A stretch of 64,000 nucleotides of DNA from contig OZ023190.1 in assembly GCA_963995505.1 (NCBI GenBank), positions 10,100,162 to 10,164,161 on the forward strand. Reading direction: 5' to 3'. The translations under genes were made by a program, and so were the position numbers. Below are positions 23,407 through 35,365 of the stretch, piece after piece. The stretch's first letter is position 1. Each line of letters begins with the position of its first letter. The stretch comes from Hypericum androsaemum. Taxonomy: Eukaryota > Streptophyta > Magnoliopsida > Malpighiales > Hypericaceae. The notes under the pieces are model-generated. The model was given only the letters and a program-made list of their open reading frames with translations, was not told the DNA's origin and ran no database searches.

Positions 23407-23990
23407 AAGAGTATCTTAACGGATGATTAGAAATGGAAAGCAAAGCAGTCGGTCGAAAGGAGTTACAAAACTATCAATAGCAATCCTATAAATGACGACG
23501 GTTCCACTGCTTCGGGAATCGGCAATCGGCACGGTGTCAGTATCGAGTTCTAATAATACAACCGTGTTAAAATTTTATCTTTTTTAATTTGTTTTTACAC
23601 AAATCTCTGTATTAGTTGGGTGTTTGAATAGCATGATAATTTTTTTTAATCTCTTTTGATTGACTTGCATATTAATTCAATTGATTGACTCATTCCATCT
23701 GACATTCTGACATTTTGCTCGACCACATAAATAAAACAGCAAATATATTCAACAATACGTGCTTCAAGATCAATACATATCCCATCTCATCATCTAGCTG
23801 GCTGGCTGTAACAAATATATTTTCAGAGGCCCATAAGATAGATACCTACCTACTAAGTTATTGAAATATTTGATCCCTAAATTTTTACATAAACCAACTT
23901 GATCCGAATTGGAGAATCTCCTCCATTTCCCATCAGCCTAATTGATTCCCTGTTTGTTTTTTTCTTACGTTGTTTTCCTGATCACGTCAC
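23407..23990. other. Intergenic, likely SCD2 promoter region
   Basis: AT-rich with no gene. It lies immediately upstream of the SCD2-type gene. No individual promoter element could be assigned with confidence. Confidence 0.35.
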
Positions 23991-24035
23991 CAATCTCTCT
24001 CTCTCTCTCTCTTTCAGCAATTTTGGGTGGCTATT

Positions 24036-27000
24036 ATGGATCAGAGAGGCAGGCCTGTGTATGTGAGGCAGAGGAGCAACAATGCAGGCACGCCAGGGAC
24101 TCCAGCATCGCCAATGATGTCTCCGTTGAACCCCCGCCATGCGCGTGCCGGGTCCGCTGGCACGTCTAACGTTAGAAAGGCTCAAACCAAGGCCGCCGCG
24201 CAGAGGCTGGCCCAGGTGATGTCACACCAGTCCCCAGCCAATGACGAGGAGGAGGAGGACGACGACGATCTTTCCTTTGATTATAATGCCGGTGGCCTTG
24301 GCAGCATAGGCCTTGCCGGGGGAAGAAAAGTGCAGCCTAGATCACCAATGGTATGAACAGATATGTTTTTGTTGGTTTTAACAGTTATTGACGATCTTTC
24401 GTGTGTTGTGAAGTGCAGACCAGGCCTGCACCCGTCCCTGCACGAAGAAACCCGCAAACGAAGACGTCCTACAGCTTTGTCGATGATGAGGACAACCAGG
24501 ATGGTGACAGGGCCAACAAGCCTATGCCTCAGCAGGCTGTTGCACCGGTGAAAACGCCATACCCTTCATCCAATGATGACAGCGAGAGGCCCAAGTCTGC
24601 TCCACGGAATAATGAGCCGGTGAAGAAGTCGTACAACACTGTTGATGATGATGATGAAACTGTTGAGGAGGGGAAGGACGAACTCGTGGACGATTACAGC
24701 TCTGGCATGACTGGAAAGATTTCCCTCGGACACGCTGGTGCAAGGTCTATGCGTTCGCGTTCCCCTGCGGTGACTATCCTTCTTACATGACTGTCTGAGT
24801 TGCTGTCAGTACTAAAACAGAATGAAGTTTCTTAATAGCCATTTCCAAATTGTTGCTTTCAGGCAGTTCGGATCAGACAAGAGCAGCAGCCTCAGCCTGG
24901 GTCCTCCATACCTTTCGTTGGCAGAATGCCGTTGTCTGTGAAGACTAGTGAGCAGAAACCATCAGTTCAATCATCTTCAGCCGCATCTAATCCAGCAGAA
25001 CAACCTGGTTCTGCCCATTTTAACTTTGGCCCCGGCCGCATGTCCAGTGGTTCCTTAGACCAGTCTCTGACCAGCCGTCCTTCAATGATTATGCGGTCCT
25101 CCACCCCAAGCTCGGTAGAGCAACCTCCATCTGCGCGCTCAGCATTGATCGGTCGCCCTGCCATTAAGACAGTACCTATTATGCCTTCTAGCGTTCCTTT
25201 ATCGCTAAAGCCAGTATCTGTAGCAATTCAATCAGAGTCTCCCAAGGACGGGCGCAGAGACAAAAGGTAGTAGCTCAAACAAAACTTTGCATTTCCGAAT
25301 ACAAAAGCATTCTTCGCGACACAAGAGGGGAAAGACAGAAAGATTAAGTTCATATGATTCTAATTTCTTGAGTAGATTTTGAGCACCTGTTTCTCCTTGC
25401 AGGTTATCACTAGATCTAGGAAGTATAAAAATAAGAGACCAAATAAGAGAACCTAGTGCTCAACGCACAAGCTCAGCTTTGCATGACGAGGTATGGATAC
25501 TTGACAAGCTAGTATCTTGTTTTAGCGGGAAAGTCGCAAAGAAGGAACTTGTTGGAGTGTGCTGAAGGCTATGCCATTTGAGCTCTCATCAACTAACCGT
25601 TAACCATCCCGCCATTCGTTTGCAGATTGACATGCTAACGGAGGAGAACGAAAGTCTGCTTGAGAAGGTGGGTAGATGTCAAATTGTTGTTTGTTTGTTG
25701 AACATTCAACCTTGATAAAACTGCTATCTATGGTGTTCTAGTATGGGAAAGAGGTTCGAGAATTCTTCTACGTTACTACATTCCTTAAAACAATTATGGT
25801 TTCCTTACTGAAGCCACACTACTGTAAATGCATCTGCATTGAGACCTCTCCTTGACCTACCTTTTGGAAGTGGAGGTGTTCATAAACTCGGTCATTGTTG
25901 TTCATTCCTCGGTTGTAGTTCAGTGATTGTGTAGTGGTTCGCCCTCATGATATCTTCGTATCCAGCTTCGGCTTGCAGAGGAGAGATCACAGGAGGCAGA
26001 GGCTAGAGCGAATCAGCTCGCAAAACAGGTACTTCTCTTGCAGTTAAAAACTTCCAGTGAAACAACTATGGATGTTGCAGTTCGAGGTACCGACACCTCA
26101 ATCTAGTGTTGGAATATCAATTGCTTCCCATCGTTATACATCTAGGTTCGGATAAATAAGATGAATCGGTAATATTCTCCGAGCTTGGATTCTCTCTTTG
26201 AAGCTGTTCTATTAGAATTATCTGATGTCTACTAAACAAGACCAAGTTACCATTGTATCCTCCCACCATTCTTATTTGACACTCTTATTTGCTTGAAGAT
26301 CACATCTCTTGGAGAAGGTGTTACCATGGAGGCTCGCCTTTTGAGCAGGCAAGATGTGATCCTCAGACAATAATTCTATGACTTGTCATTTCACAGTTGC
26401 TAATTTTGTTGTCCTACTTTTGACTCTCCAGAAAGGAAGCAGCTCTGCAGCAAAGGGAGGTCTGTAAAATTACTAACGTTGCTATTCTTTTTCTCACAAG
26501 ATCATACGTATGTGATGATGTGCACGACAATATTGCGTGTTGTTACTGATAACCTGAACTTGTGTTGCTGTCTTAACCATCTATGCTCTCTTTTTTTCAC
26601 CTACGACCGATTCTTTTTGTCATCACGTCGTGTTGCATCGGTTGGAAGAAAAACACAACTTAGTTATTTAGGCTCTGACATTGATGCTGCCAAAAGATGC
26701 AGAGCACGCCACATATTCGATTGGATGTGATCATGGCTGCTCATTTGTTGGGAATGATTTACTACTCCTTTGTTCTGTAGGAAGAAATAATTCGCTACAT
26801 CATTCATATTCATCCATAAAATTGATTGGATTTTCAGCATTTTGAAGATTTCTGCAATAAGGGAGGGGGACTAAATCCTTGATCCTTGTGCAGGCTGCTT
26901 TGAAATATGCTGAGGAGACCAACAAACCTGAGAAGATCCTTGCCCTCAGATCTGAAGCCGAGGTACCAAGATATTACATCCCGTAGGTTTATCCGATTAG

Positions 27001-28815
27001 TCATCAACTTGTCCTCCTCACCTGTTTCGATAAGTTCTACTGCTCTCAACTTGATTTTATGCGCGGCTGTTATGGTCAGGCTGCAAAGGACGAGGCCACA
27101 TCTGCAATGGAACAGCTTCAGGAAGCAGAACATGAAATTCAAACGCTTCGCAGTATGTCGTATAGAATGTTCTTAACCCAGGAAGAGATGGTTCGTATAA
27201 AAAAAAAATGCTATTTCGCACGTCGATTTGTTACCCACCCCTTCATGTCATAGTGACGTGGTTTGCAGTTTTGTCTTAGGAAGAGGTGGTTATGAAGAGG
27301 TGTTGGCTTGCGCGGTATTGGAACTTGTGCGTGCAACATGGTAATAAAATCCAGATATTTTGTCCGTCCGTCCGTCGAAACTTGGAAGGTCCTTTTTAAT
27401 AATGCAATAACAGCAATGTATTCATTCATTTGCAGGTATTCAATCAGAAATAGCAGCAGCCAAGAATGAGTACTGGTCATCCTATGCACCTCTTCCCAAT
27501 GAAGTCATTTTAGCTGCTGGGGAGAGAGCTATAAATGAGAATGAATCAGGTGAAAATTCTCTCTTCAATTTTGTCTCACTTCGGAGTCGACAATGGCGAA
27601 GTTGGGCACTTCAGTATCTCCTGTTCGTATCTTTTTCAGTGAACGATGATGATGCAGCGGAAAGAGAGAAAATTATGTTTGAGAAGAACGATCCATCCGG
27701 AGATGGAAGTATCGAGAGCATGCTCTTGGTTGAGCGAGGTCTGCGCGAACTAGCAGCATTGAAGGTTCCTAGAACACGAAAATCCTACAGTTCTGCTTTA
27801 TACCGACCATTATGATTCTTGCAGTCTGTCAATTATCAGAATTCTCTGATGCTATCTCTTGCTTTTGGATTGTGCCATCTTAACCAGATAGAGGACACGG
27901 TAGCGGTTTCGCTGGCATGTAAACGTCGTCCAAATTTGATGAAACCAGGTAGAGATGCTCATCTTTGTGGAAACATTCTTTGGGGACTGGATGAGCCTTT
28001 TTCTTTGAGCTTCATTTAATCACTCAGACCTGACATTCTTCTCCTGTTCCCTGTGATGGTGGTAATTTGAAGATGAGGTGAAGCTACCAAGCGAAGTAAC
28101 TTTTGACGCATTCGGTAAGTTCATCACTCCATCTAAATTGGACCTCTCGACCACCACGTCACAGATCCATTCCCTCCATTAAATCCATCTCTACCACATT
28201 GTTCACCATCCATGTGATTAGTTGCTTGCTTGTTGTTTCAGAATTGAGCCAAGAGGAATCTGAAGAGGTGCGGTTCAAGCAGGTAATGGAAGCTAACAAG
28301 AAGCTATACATACATTGTGCACTTCTATCTATCTTTAGTTGTAGCAAAATCTATCTTCATCTGGGGTACACAATCTGTTATGGTCTACGGGCGATCGCTG
28401 ATTAAAAACATTTGGCTAAATTCCTGTGGTATTTGATGTTTCTTCAGGCATGGCTTGCATACTTCTGGAGAAGAGCAAAGAACCATGGGATAGAACCAGA
28501 AGTTGCAGAAGAGAGACTGCAGTTCTGGATCGACCATAGTTCGCGGTATTCTACTTCGCATGATGCTGTGGATGGTAAAACTTAGTTTCTATGCCTCTTT
28601 CCAATCATTCTTCTTCTGCAAGTGCAACCAACCCCTTTCATTAGCTCTTTTGATCATATATTTATATTTAACTTGGGGTCTCTCATAAAACAGTGGACAA
28701 GGGACTTATGGAGCTGAAGAAACTAGGCATCGAGAACCAGTTATGGCATTATTCTCGCAGTGGGGTCGAGACTGACTTCTGCTCCAAGGCCTCGCATCTT
28801 GACAACAATTTCTGA
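24036..28815 (+). CDS. SCD2: SCD2-type coiled-coil trafficking protein
   Basis: In Arabidopsis SCD2 acts with SCD1 in clathrin-linked membrane traffic needed for cytokinesis and cell expansion. Exons: 24036-24350, 24419-24769, 24863-25266, 25403-25490, 25626-25667, 25966-26028, 26299-26348, 26432-26459, 26894-26962, 27080-27190, 27280-27340, 27436-27549, 27640-27764, 27888-27948, 28073-28114, 28242-28282, 28448-28574, 28694-28815. They total 2214 bases, giving 737 aa. The first 360 residues are disordered, Ser/Pro-rich, with acidic patches and a repeated SYxxVDD motif. A coiled coil follows ([19 protein letters not shown] to [11 protein letters not shown]). The conserved C-terminal half has [39 protein letters not shown] and [10 protein letters not shown]. 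The ATG follows a polypyrimidine-AG (24018), suggesting a 5'UTR intron. Intron 7 has a GC donor. Confidence 0.92.
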
Positions 28816-29326
28816 TTGCCTCAAGATTATTTAATTTTGTTTTGTTGTTGTTGTTGTTTCTTGCCAGCCAAAGAGCTTTCTTTTGTTCTACTTAAAAAAA
28901 AGAGAGAAGCTTTTCCACCGACCATGGTTACGTACCAAGGTTGACTTTGTCATAATTAATTAACATGTAGCTAAATGTGAATCATATAAATCAAATGATT
29001 TTGTGCGCGCACTCTATAATCAATCAATCATATAGTTAAAGAAACTCTAATGCTTTTTTTTTTGAAGATAAACTCTAATGCTTTGATTGGATAAATAAGT
29101 GCAACTTTTTTACGTTCGGAATGCTATAATCGTTTGTTATCCATTTAGAAAATGTTTCGATGTGCATCAGGTTTTTCGGGCTACTAAAGTTATGTTCAAG
29201 TTCTAAAACCGATCTTGAATTTATTTTATATGAAGTTTTTAAATAGGATCTAGATTCTGTAATGTTGTTTTTTTGAGGAAAATGATTCTGTAATGTTGGA
29301 TCATTATTGTAGATATCATATAATTT
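28816..29326. other. SCD2 3'UTR and spacer
   Basis: No gene seen. A short direct repeat (AAACTCTAATGC) is at 29040-29080. The MULE nest begins at about 29327. Confidence 0.4.
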
Positions 29327-29751
29327 AGGAGAAATTACTCTCAAATCCTTTTTGTTTGATTAAATATATTCAAAAGTCTTCCATGTTTGAAAAATATACG
29401 CCAAAGTCCCTCGTGTTTGATTTTAGAAAAAATTTACTTTAGTACCCTGTAGTATCACGGATTTTTACTTAGGTACCTTGTGGTTTAAAACGCATAGAAC
29501 AGGTCTAACTTATTCTAAGTTTTATCAAAAAAAAAAGTCCCGGTCAGCCCGGGTAGATGCCTACAATTTTTTTTCAAAATGACGTAGTTTTGATGTCTAC
29601 GTGGACTACCCAGTTAGTAGTGACTAGGATGATTCGATTCTAACGTGGCATTAGGTAAATTTCAAAATAGTACCCACTTTTTCCATTTAAGAAGACCCTT
29701 TGTCTTCTTCGCTTCATCTTCTTCCCTGGTCTACCATGAAACTAAAAAAAA

Positions 29752-30182
29752 ATCTATCGCCAAACTCTTCTCGCCGAGTACACCAAATCCATTGTCGACG
29801 ACACCCACTTCTACCTAATCACCACAGAATTATCCTCGGCCAGGCGGCTCATCCTCTTGGTCTCGAACTCGTGAAACAATATCCCAACCGTCTCGAACGC
29901 GACCCTGGAAATGATATCCGATTTGTCGAGCATCAACCCCCCCCATCCGGGTCCACCAACGGGACACCTTCTCAAGCAAACTTACATTGTTCTTGCAGAT
30001 CGTAACCAGAGGTTGTCAATTGAAAACGTCATCTACATAGCTTCTGTCCACAAGGAACCCATTGAGCCCCCTCGCCGAGCTGCCGTCCTCTTCCTCCATC
30101 GGGATTACATAGGGTTCAATTCCTTCCCATTTCCCCTCAAAACCCTAATTGATCCTCTCAATGTAAACCCTCTCCCGAGGTA
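29752..30182 (+). pseudogene. Captured fragment of an unrecognised cellular gene
   Basis: The frame reads LLAEYTKSIVDDTHFYLITT, breaks at a stop after LILLVSNS, and continues as a 90-residue open stretch. That stretch includes TYIVLADRNQRLSIENVIYI and RRAAVLFLHRDYIGFNSFPF, ending at CCGAGGTAATT, which looks like an old exon end. It has the composition of a real protein, with few low-complexity runs, unlike its surroundings. I do not recognise the family. It sits inside a MULE, so it is most likely a transduplicated gene piece. Confidence 0.5.
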
Positions 30183-30459
30183 ATTGCTCTCTTTTATCAC
30201 TCTGCGTGTGGGTGTGTTGATGATTTCTTGATCTCTTCTGTAGCTCTCTGCCTATAGCTGTTTGTTTATCGTTTGTGTCTCCAGTTAGGTCTGTAACTGT
30301 GTCCGAAATTAGAACCACGTTTTGCTGCTTCCTCTAATGGATTTGGGGCGTTCAATGTTATAGGAAGTGAATGGGGATGGATTTTTGGGAGAGTTACTAT
30401 TTTGTTGATGGATATTTGGTTTGGGCGACGAGGGGGGATTGATTTGGGATTTTTTTATG

Positions 30460-31840
30460 AGCAAATTACTCTCACGTTCCTGTACTTTGGTCACCTTCCT
30501 CCTAGGATCCCTGGATTTTGGAAAATGATTTTCCCGTTCCTAAGTTTTGATGATAATAGACTCTCGGGTCCCTGGTGCCAGAATATTCCATATTCTCCGG
30601 CGAACCCTCACTTGAAAAGACCAAAATGCCCCTCCCACTTGAAAAATTAAAAATTACTTCTTCCATCCCACTTCACCTTCTTCCTCCCTCTTCACCTTCT
30701 ACCTCTCACCTTTAATAAAAAACTAAATCCAAATAAAATCAAAACCAAATAGAACAACCTGAAGAAGAAGAAATTATTCATTCCCCGAAGAAGAAATCAA
30801 TCCAAAACATCACCCACAAACTAAGTAAGTCGAACATCAACAACCCAAATAAAATAAATCTAGGCTCAGCCAGTCCCTAACCTCTCGCCCCTGGGCCCGA
30901 ACCCTAACCCTAGAAGGGTCGTCTTTTCAGTAAGAGGTACAACCTGGGTTTGATGCGATTGGAGGTGACGATTATGTGGATTACAATAGTTCGTGCCGCC
31001 GTATCTAAGCCTGGGGTTCGTTAGGAGGGAGGAGCATCCTGATCCGGCCAGAGGCCTAACACCAGCTGAGCAAGTCGTGGTGCATCCCTATCTCTCCCAA
31101 CCGTAAGAACACATATCGCCGTCGAGGAGGAACTGAGGTGGAGGAGGCGTAGAGCTTACCGCCGTCGCCGTCGCCGTCGCCGTTGCCCTCCTCCCTGATA
31201 GTCACTTGCATCGGCCAGATCCGGGTCAAACGGTGGATGCTAGAGACGACGATGGTGACAGCCAGGTCCCTCTCTCTCTCTCTCTCTCTCTCTCCCCCCA
31301 TCTCTCCCCCTGCTCCCGCTCTCCTCCCCCAATTTCTGCCAGCGCCGCCCCATTGGTCTTCAAGGAATAGAGCCTCGAGGTGGGAGGCTTCCAATTCATC
31401 AAGGAGACGGTGCTATGAGGAGGAGCTTTGATTACGAGGGAGATGGAGGGAGGGGAGCACCACCTCAATCCGGACGCCATGGAGGGAGGGGAGCACCACC
31501 TCAATCCGGTTGGACAAATGTTCTCGCTTAGTAGGTATGATGTTTATTTTAATGTCGACGATGGATTCGATTGCTACTTCGAATTAATATTTTCAAGGTT
31601 GGGGATTGAAAATGAATTGGGGAAGAAGGTGAAGGGGGAGAGGATTTTTTTGTTTTTTAAGTGGGAGGGGTATTTTCGTCATTTCAAGTGGGGGTTCACC
31701 AGAAAAAAGGAATATTCCGACTCTAAGGACCCGAGAGTGTATTATCATCAAAACTTAGGGACGAGACAATCATTTTCCAAAATCCAAGGATCCTAGGGTG
31801 AGAGTGACCAAAGTACAGGGACGTGAGGGTAATTTGCCCA
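30460..31840. mobile_element. Third, innermost MULE
   Basis: The left arm starts AGCAAATTACTCTCACG and the right arm ends GAGGGTAATTTGCCC. About 180 bases mirror each other, including CTGTACTTTGGTCAC, AAAATGATTTTCCCGT and TTTTGATGATAATA. The target duplication TTTTTTATG is identical on both sides (30451-30459 and 31841-31849). The interior includes a GC-rich captured segment with CGCCGT repeats (31160-31190), a CT repeat (31270-31294) and a small tandem duplication of GGAGGGGAGCACCACCTCAA (about 31446-31510). No protein family was recognised in it. Confidence 0.85.
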
Positions 31841-32532
31841 TTTTTTATGGGTGGAGAGAGGAAGAAGATGAATGGTGTTTTTTGAAAAATTCTAATCGAT
31901 TGTGGTACTATTTTGGTAATTTATCACTAGCCACGTCATTGCTAACTCATTTTAGGCACATAGGATGTGGCGGTCCACATAGACAAAAAATAGGTCGTTT
32001 TGAAAAAAAAAATTGTAGCTGACTGGGACCTATTTTTGATTTTTAAAAATTAGAATAAGTTGGGCATGTTCTATGCAGTTTTAAACTACAGAGTATCTAA
32101 GTAAAAATTCATGATACTACAGCATACTAAAGTGAATTTTCCCTTGATTTTATTATACTTTCGAGTCTATGTAGCCGTAATATCCTATTTTCTCGGGCAA
32201 AAGCCCACTTGAAAAAATCAAAATGCCCCTCTCACTAAAAAAATAAAAATAAAAATCTTCTTTCCTTCTCCTTCATCTTCTTCCTGCTACCTTCAACTAA
32301 AATCAAAACTAAAACTAAAACTCAAAAATAATTCTAAACAATTTAAATGAGAACCAAAATTAATTAAAAATAACTAAAACTAAATAGAGAGAATTAAAAT
32401 TTTAAAATTTTTAATTTTAAAAATTAGATTTTTAATTAGGGTTCGAATTATCCCAAAGAACACCACCAACCAACCAATCTCATTAATCAACTAAAGGCAG
32501 AGCATGTTGTTTTTCCTTCTGGGTCTCCAATG

Positions 32533-32700
32533 GAGAAAGGGCCCGAACACGATTGGGTCGGCTGCGTTAGGTTTAGCCCGAACAGGACCTAGCCGACGAT
32601 CGTTTCTGCCTCGTGGGACCGACGCGTGAAGGTGTGGAACCTGTCGAACTGCGAGCTCTGCTCCACACTCAAGGGCCACAGCGGGTACACGTCAACACCT
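32533..32700 (+). pseudogene. RACK1 (WD40 protein) exon fragment captured by MULE
   Basis: One frame reads DWVGCVRFSPN, then [15 protein letters not shown], then [20 protein letters not shown] and SGY. This is the WD40 blade of plant RACK1, the ribosome-associated beta-propeller scaffold ([40 protein letters not shown]). Key WD-repeat residues are kept, but there is an in-frame TAG at 32590-32592 and the frame ends within 56 codons. It lies in the loop of the outer long-TIR MULE and is GC-rich compared with the AT-rich arms. Confidence 0.8.
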
Positions 32701-32848
32701 TAATTAGAAATCTAATTAGAAAGGCCATTGGATAAAAAGGCAGAGGAGCTTGGAAGAGTTATTGCGAGGGAAGAAACGAACTTTAATGAAACGAATTATT
32801 GCGAGAGCACATCGAAACCATGGAATAACCACTCAAAAGGTTCCTTTA

Positions 32849-34561
32849 CAGCCTGTTTGGAAACTTAAAAAAAATAGGAAATGGAATTCCTTTCCGGAGT
32901 TTTAAAAAATATAAGTGTGTTTGGAACCAAAAATTTTGGGAAAGGAATTCTTGTTTTGATTAAAAGTCTGGATTTTGAATTCCTATTAAAATAGGTCGGA
33001 ATTCTGGCGATGGAACCGGAATTGGCCTGAAAATGACATTAATACCCCTTACACTATTAACATATTACAAAAGATTTATTAAGCCTCACCCTCACCTCGA
33101 GGACTCCAAAAGCCAACATCTCTCCTTCGTCTACGAGACTACGACCACTTTTCTCTCAGCACGCCGGCCTCCACCGGCGACGTTCCCGACCTTCGTCTCC
33201 GGCGACCTGCCTTCTCTACCATAAACCTTCCGCTGTAAGTCCCCCACCCTTAGCCCTTTTTTTTATTTTTTTCATTTTTGGTTTCTGGGTTAGGGATTTC
33301 GACTCGTTTCTTCTTTGATTTGATGTGCTTATTGAGCTACGATATGTTGTGTACATTTTTGGTTGGATGAAGGAGCTACTGGGGAAACGTCGCTTCTCTT
33401 TTTTTTCCAACAAGAAGTTTCTCCTTTTTTCCTTCTCCCTCTTATCGTTTCTGATTAACTGCCAATGAGTATGTGATGTTTATGGGTTACATCCAAATGG
33501 GTGCTTCAAGTTTAGGACATTTTTCTTGAGCACTTGATAAAGCTTGAGCTTTTGTGTTCACTTCGTTCCCATGGAGAATACTCAGAGAGGGTTCCTTGAG
33601 CACTGTATAAAGGTTGAGGGTTTGTGTTGGATTTGCTCTGCTGGAGAATTTTGTGAGCGGGTTTCATAAAGAAAGTATAGTTTACTATTGGTTTAAGCTC
33701 TTTTTATGACATGTGACTAAGATTGGTCGCGTGATCTTTCTACGCTTCTCGCTTTGCTTATGTGTGCTCTTTTGGGGAAAGATGAATGTTTAATTGTCGC
33801 ATATTGGAGTTCTTGAACATTGAAGTTGTGGTGTAACGACTGCATTTTTCGGGTTTGGTTGGCAAGTGATGTTGGCCTATGATAATATGCATATGTTTAA
33901 GCAAGTGACTGTTTGAGCAAATATGCATTGTGGAGTGCTGCAGAGGCTGTCATTAGTCTTGCGACTTTGTTTCTAACTAGCTACTATTACGATTTTGTAT
34001 CACAGGTCAATCACAGGTCTGCATGTACTGTAGTTGGTCTGGTGTTATACTTTTGTTCTTGAAAAGCTGGATTAACATCCTGTAATGTAAAGTGATCTTA
34101 TATAGTGTCCTTTTGGCTTATTGAATGAGTTCCAACTAGCTACTCTATGCAATGTAGTTGGTTTCGTTTTGGACTATATTTTGCGAGCTAGTTGTCCAAT
34201 TATGCACAAACTAATTTATTTTCTATTTCACGAGTACCAACACTATGTACTTGTAAGAGGGTATTAAATTAAGCAGATGCAGACTAAACCTTGGTGCTGT
34301 CCAGATTGCAGTTCGTTTTCGATCTGCATAAACCTTGGTCTTGGACATAAGTGACATTTTGTAATCTAAATTTTATATCCATAGATTTTTTTGGGTTAAA
34401 AGAGTTGTAATATGTAAGGGTATTAATGTAAAATGATCAAATCAATTCTTAAATTAAAATTTTGGTTCCAAACAGGAAAATTGGAAAGTGATTCCATTCC
34501 ATTCCCATTAAAAACTGGAAATAAAATTCTTTTCCTATGAGATTTGGTTCCAAACAAGCTG
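32849..34561. mobile_element. Harbinger-like element with TTA duplication, inserted in outer MULE
   Basis: Terminal repeats CAGCCTGTTTGGAA and, reversed, CAGCTTGTTTGGAA match at 13 of 14 positions. They are flanked by TTA on both sides (32846-32848 and 34562-34564), the target site expected for PIF/Harbinger. Sub-terminal TGTTTGGAACC copies lie inside each arm. There is no transposase. The interior (33090-34400) looks like a plant gene leader: CT-rich exon, ACCTTCCGCT|GTAAGTC donor at about 33234, then about 1 kb of T-rich intron-like sequence. The source gene is unknown. Confidence 0.75.
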
Positions 34562-35365
34562 TTAGAGACCAAATACCATTAACCCTCCTGGAGAACTCCT
34601 CCATTGGAGACCCTCTGCCTTTTGTTGATTAATGAGATGTGGTGTTCTTGGTTTGAGATAATTCCAACCCTAATTAGAAATCTAATTTTTAAAATTAAAG
34701 TTTTTAAAATTTTGATTCTCTCTATTTAGTTTAATTTCTTTCTAATTAGTTTTGGTTCTCATTAAAATAGTTTAGATTTGTTTTTGAGTTTGAGTTTTAA
34801 TTTTGATTTTGTTTGAAGGTGGAAGAAAGAAGATGAAGTGGGAGGAAGAAGAAGGAGAAGGAAAGAGAGTTTTTTTTAAGTGGGAGAGGCATTTTGATCT
34901 TTTCAAGTAGGCCTTCGCGAGAAAATAACATATTCTGGCTACAGGGACCCGAAAGTAAAATAAAATCAAACACGAAAAACTTTGGCGTATATTTTTCAAA
35001 CACTGAAGATTTTTGAGTATATTTAAACAAACATGAAAAATTTGAGAACAATTTCTCCTATAATTGTTAATAATAAAATTTTTGCATTAAAAAAAATATT
35101 GATATGTAATTTAGGCTACGTATTACATATAGGACAAAAATATGGCTTAATTTTTAGGGCAAATTGCATCTACAACTCGCGTATTTGGTAAAATAGACGC
35201 TGTGGACCCTATAGTTTGTATTCTAATTTTGTAATCCCTATAGTTTAGTTTTATTATACCTGAATCTCTCGCTGACGTCAGTGTACACATTTTTCATGTA
35301 AATCACTTATATACTCTTAGGAAAATAAAAAATTAAGTCTTCTTATCCGATGAGCATACTAAAAA

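Larger units (their letters stand above)
29426..32143. mobile_element. Second MULE, inserted in the left arm of the outer MULE
   Basis: The target duplication TTGATTTTA is identical on both sides (29417-29425 and 32144-32152). The left end reads GAAAAAATTTACTTTAGTAC and the right end is its reverse complement with few mismatches. The arms (about 120 bases) share the CTTAGGTAC, GTTTAAAAC and GCATAGAACA blocks. The interior has a captured coding-like segment (29752-30182) and a third MULE. The perfect 9-bp duplication cut from the outer element proves the order of insertion. Confidence 0.85.
29327..35059. mobile_element. Outer long-TIR MULE carrying a RACK1 fragment, split by nested insertions
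   Basis: The left arm is 29327-29425 plus 32153-about 32540, interrupted by a second MULE. The right arm is about 34590-35059. With the insert removed, the two arms mirror each other for about 480 bases, from AGGAGAAATT through ACGCCAAAGT, TTTGATTTTATT and CCTTCAA to TCTCATTAATCAAC and GGTCTCCAATGGAG. The loop (32540-34590) contains a RACK1 fragment and a Harbinger-like insertion. No transposase is present. The flanks share only ATAATT with a one-base offset, so the target duplication is not resolved. Confidence 0.75.
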
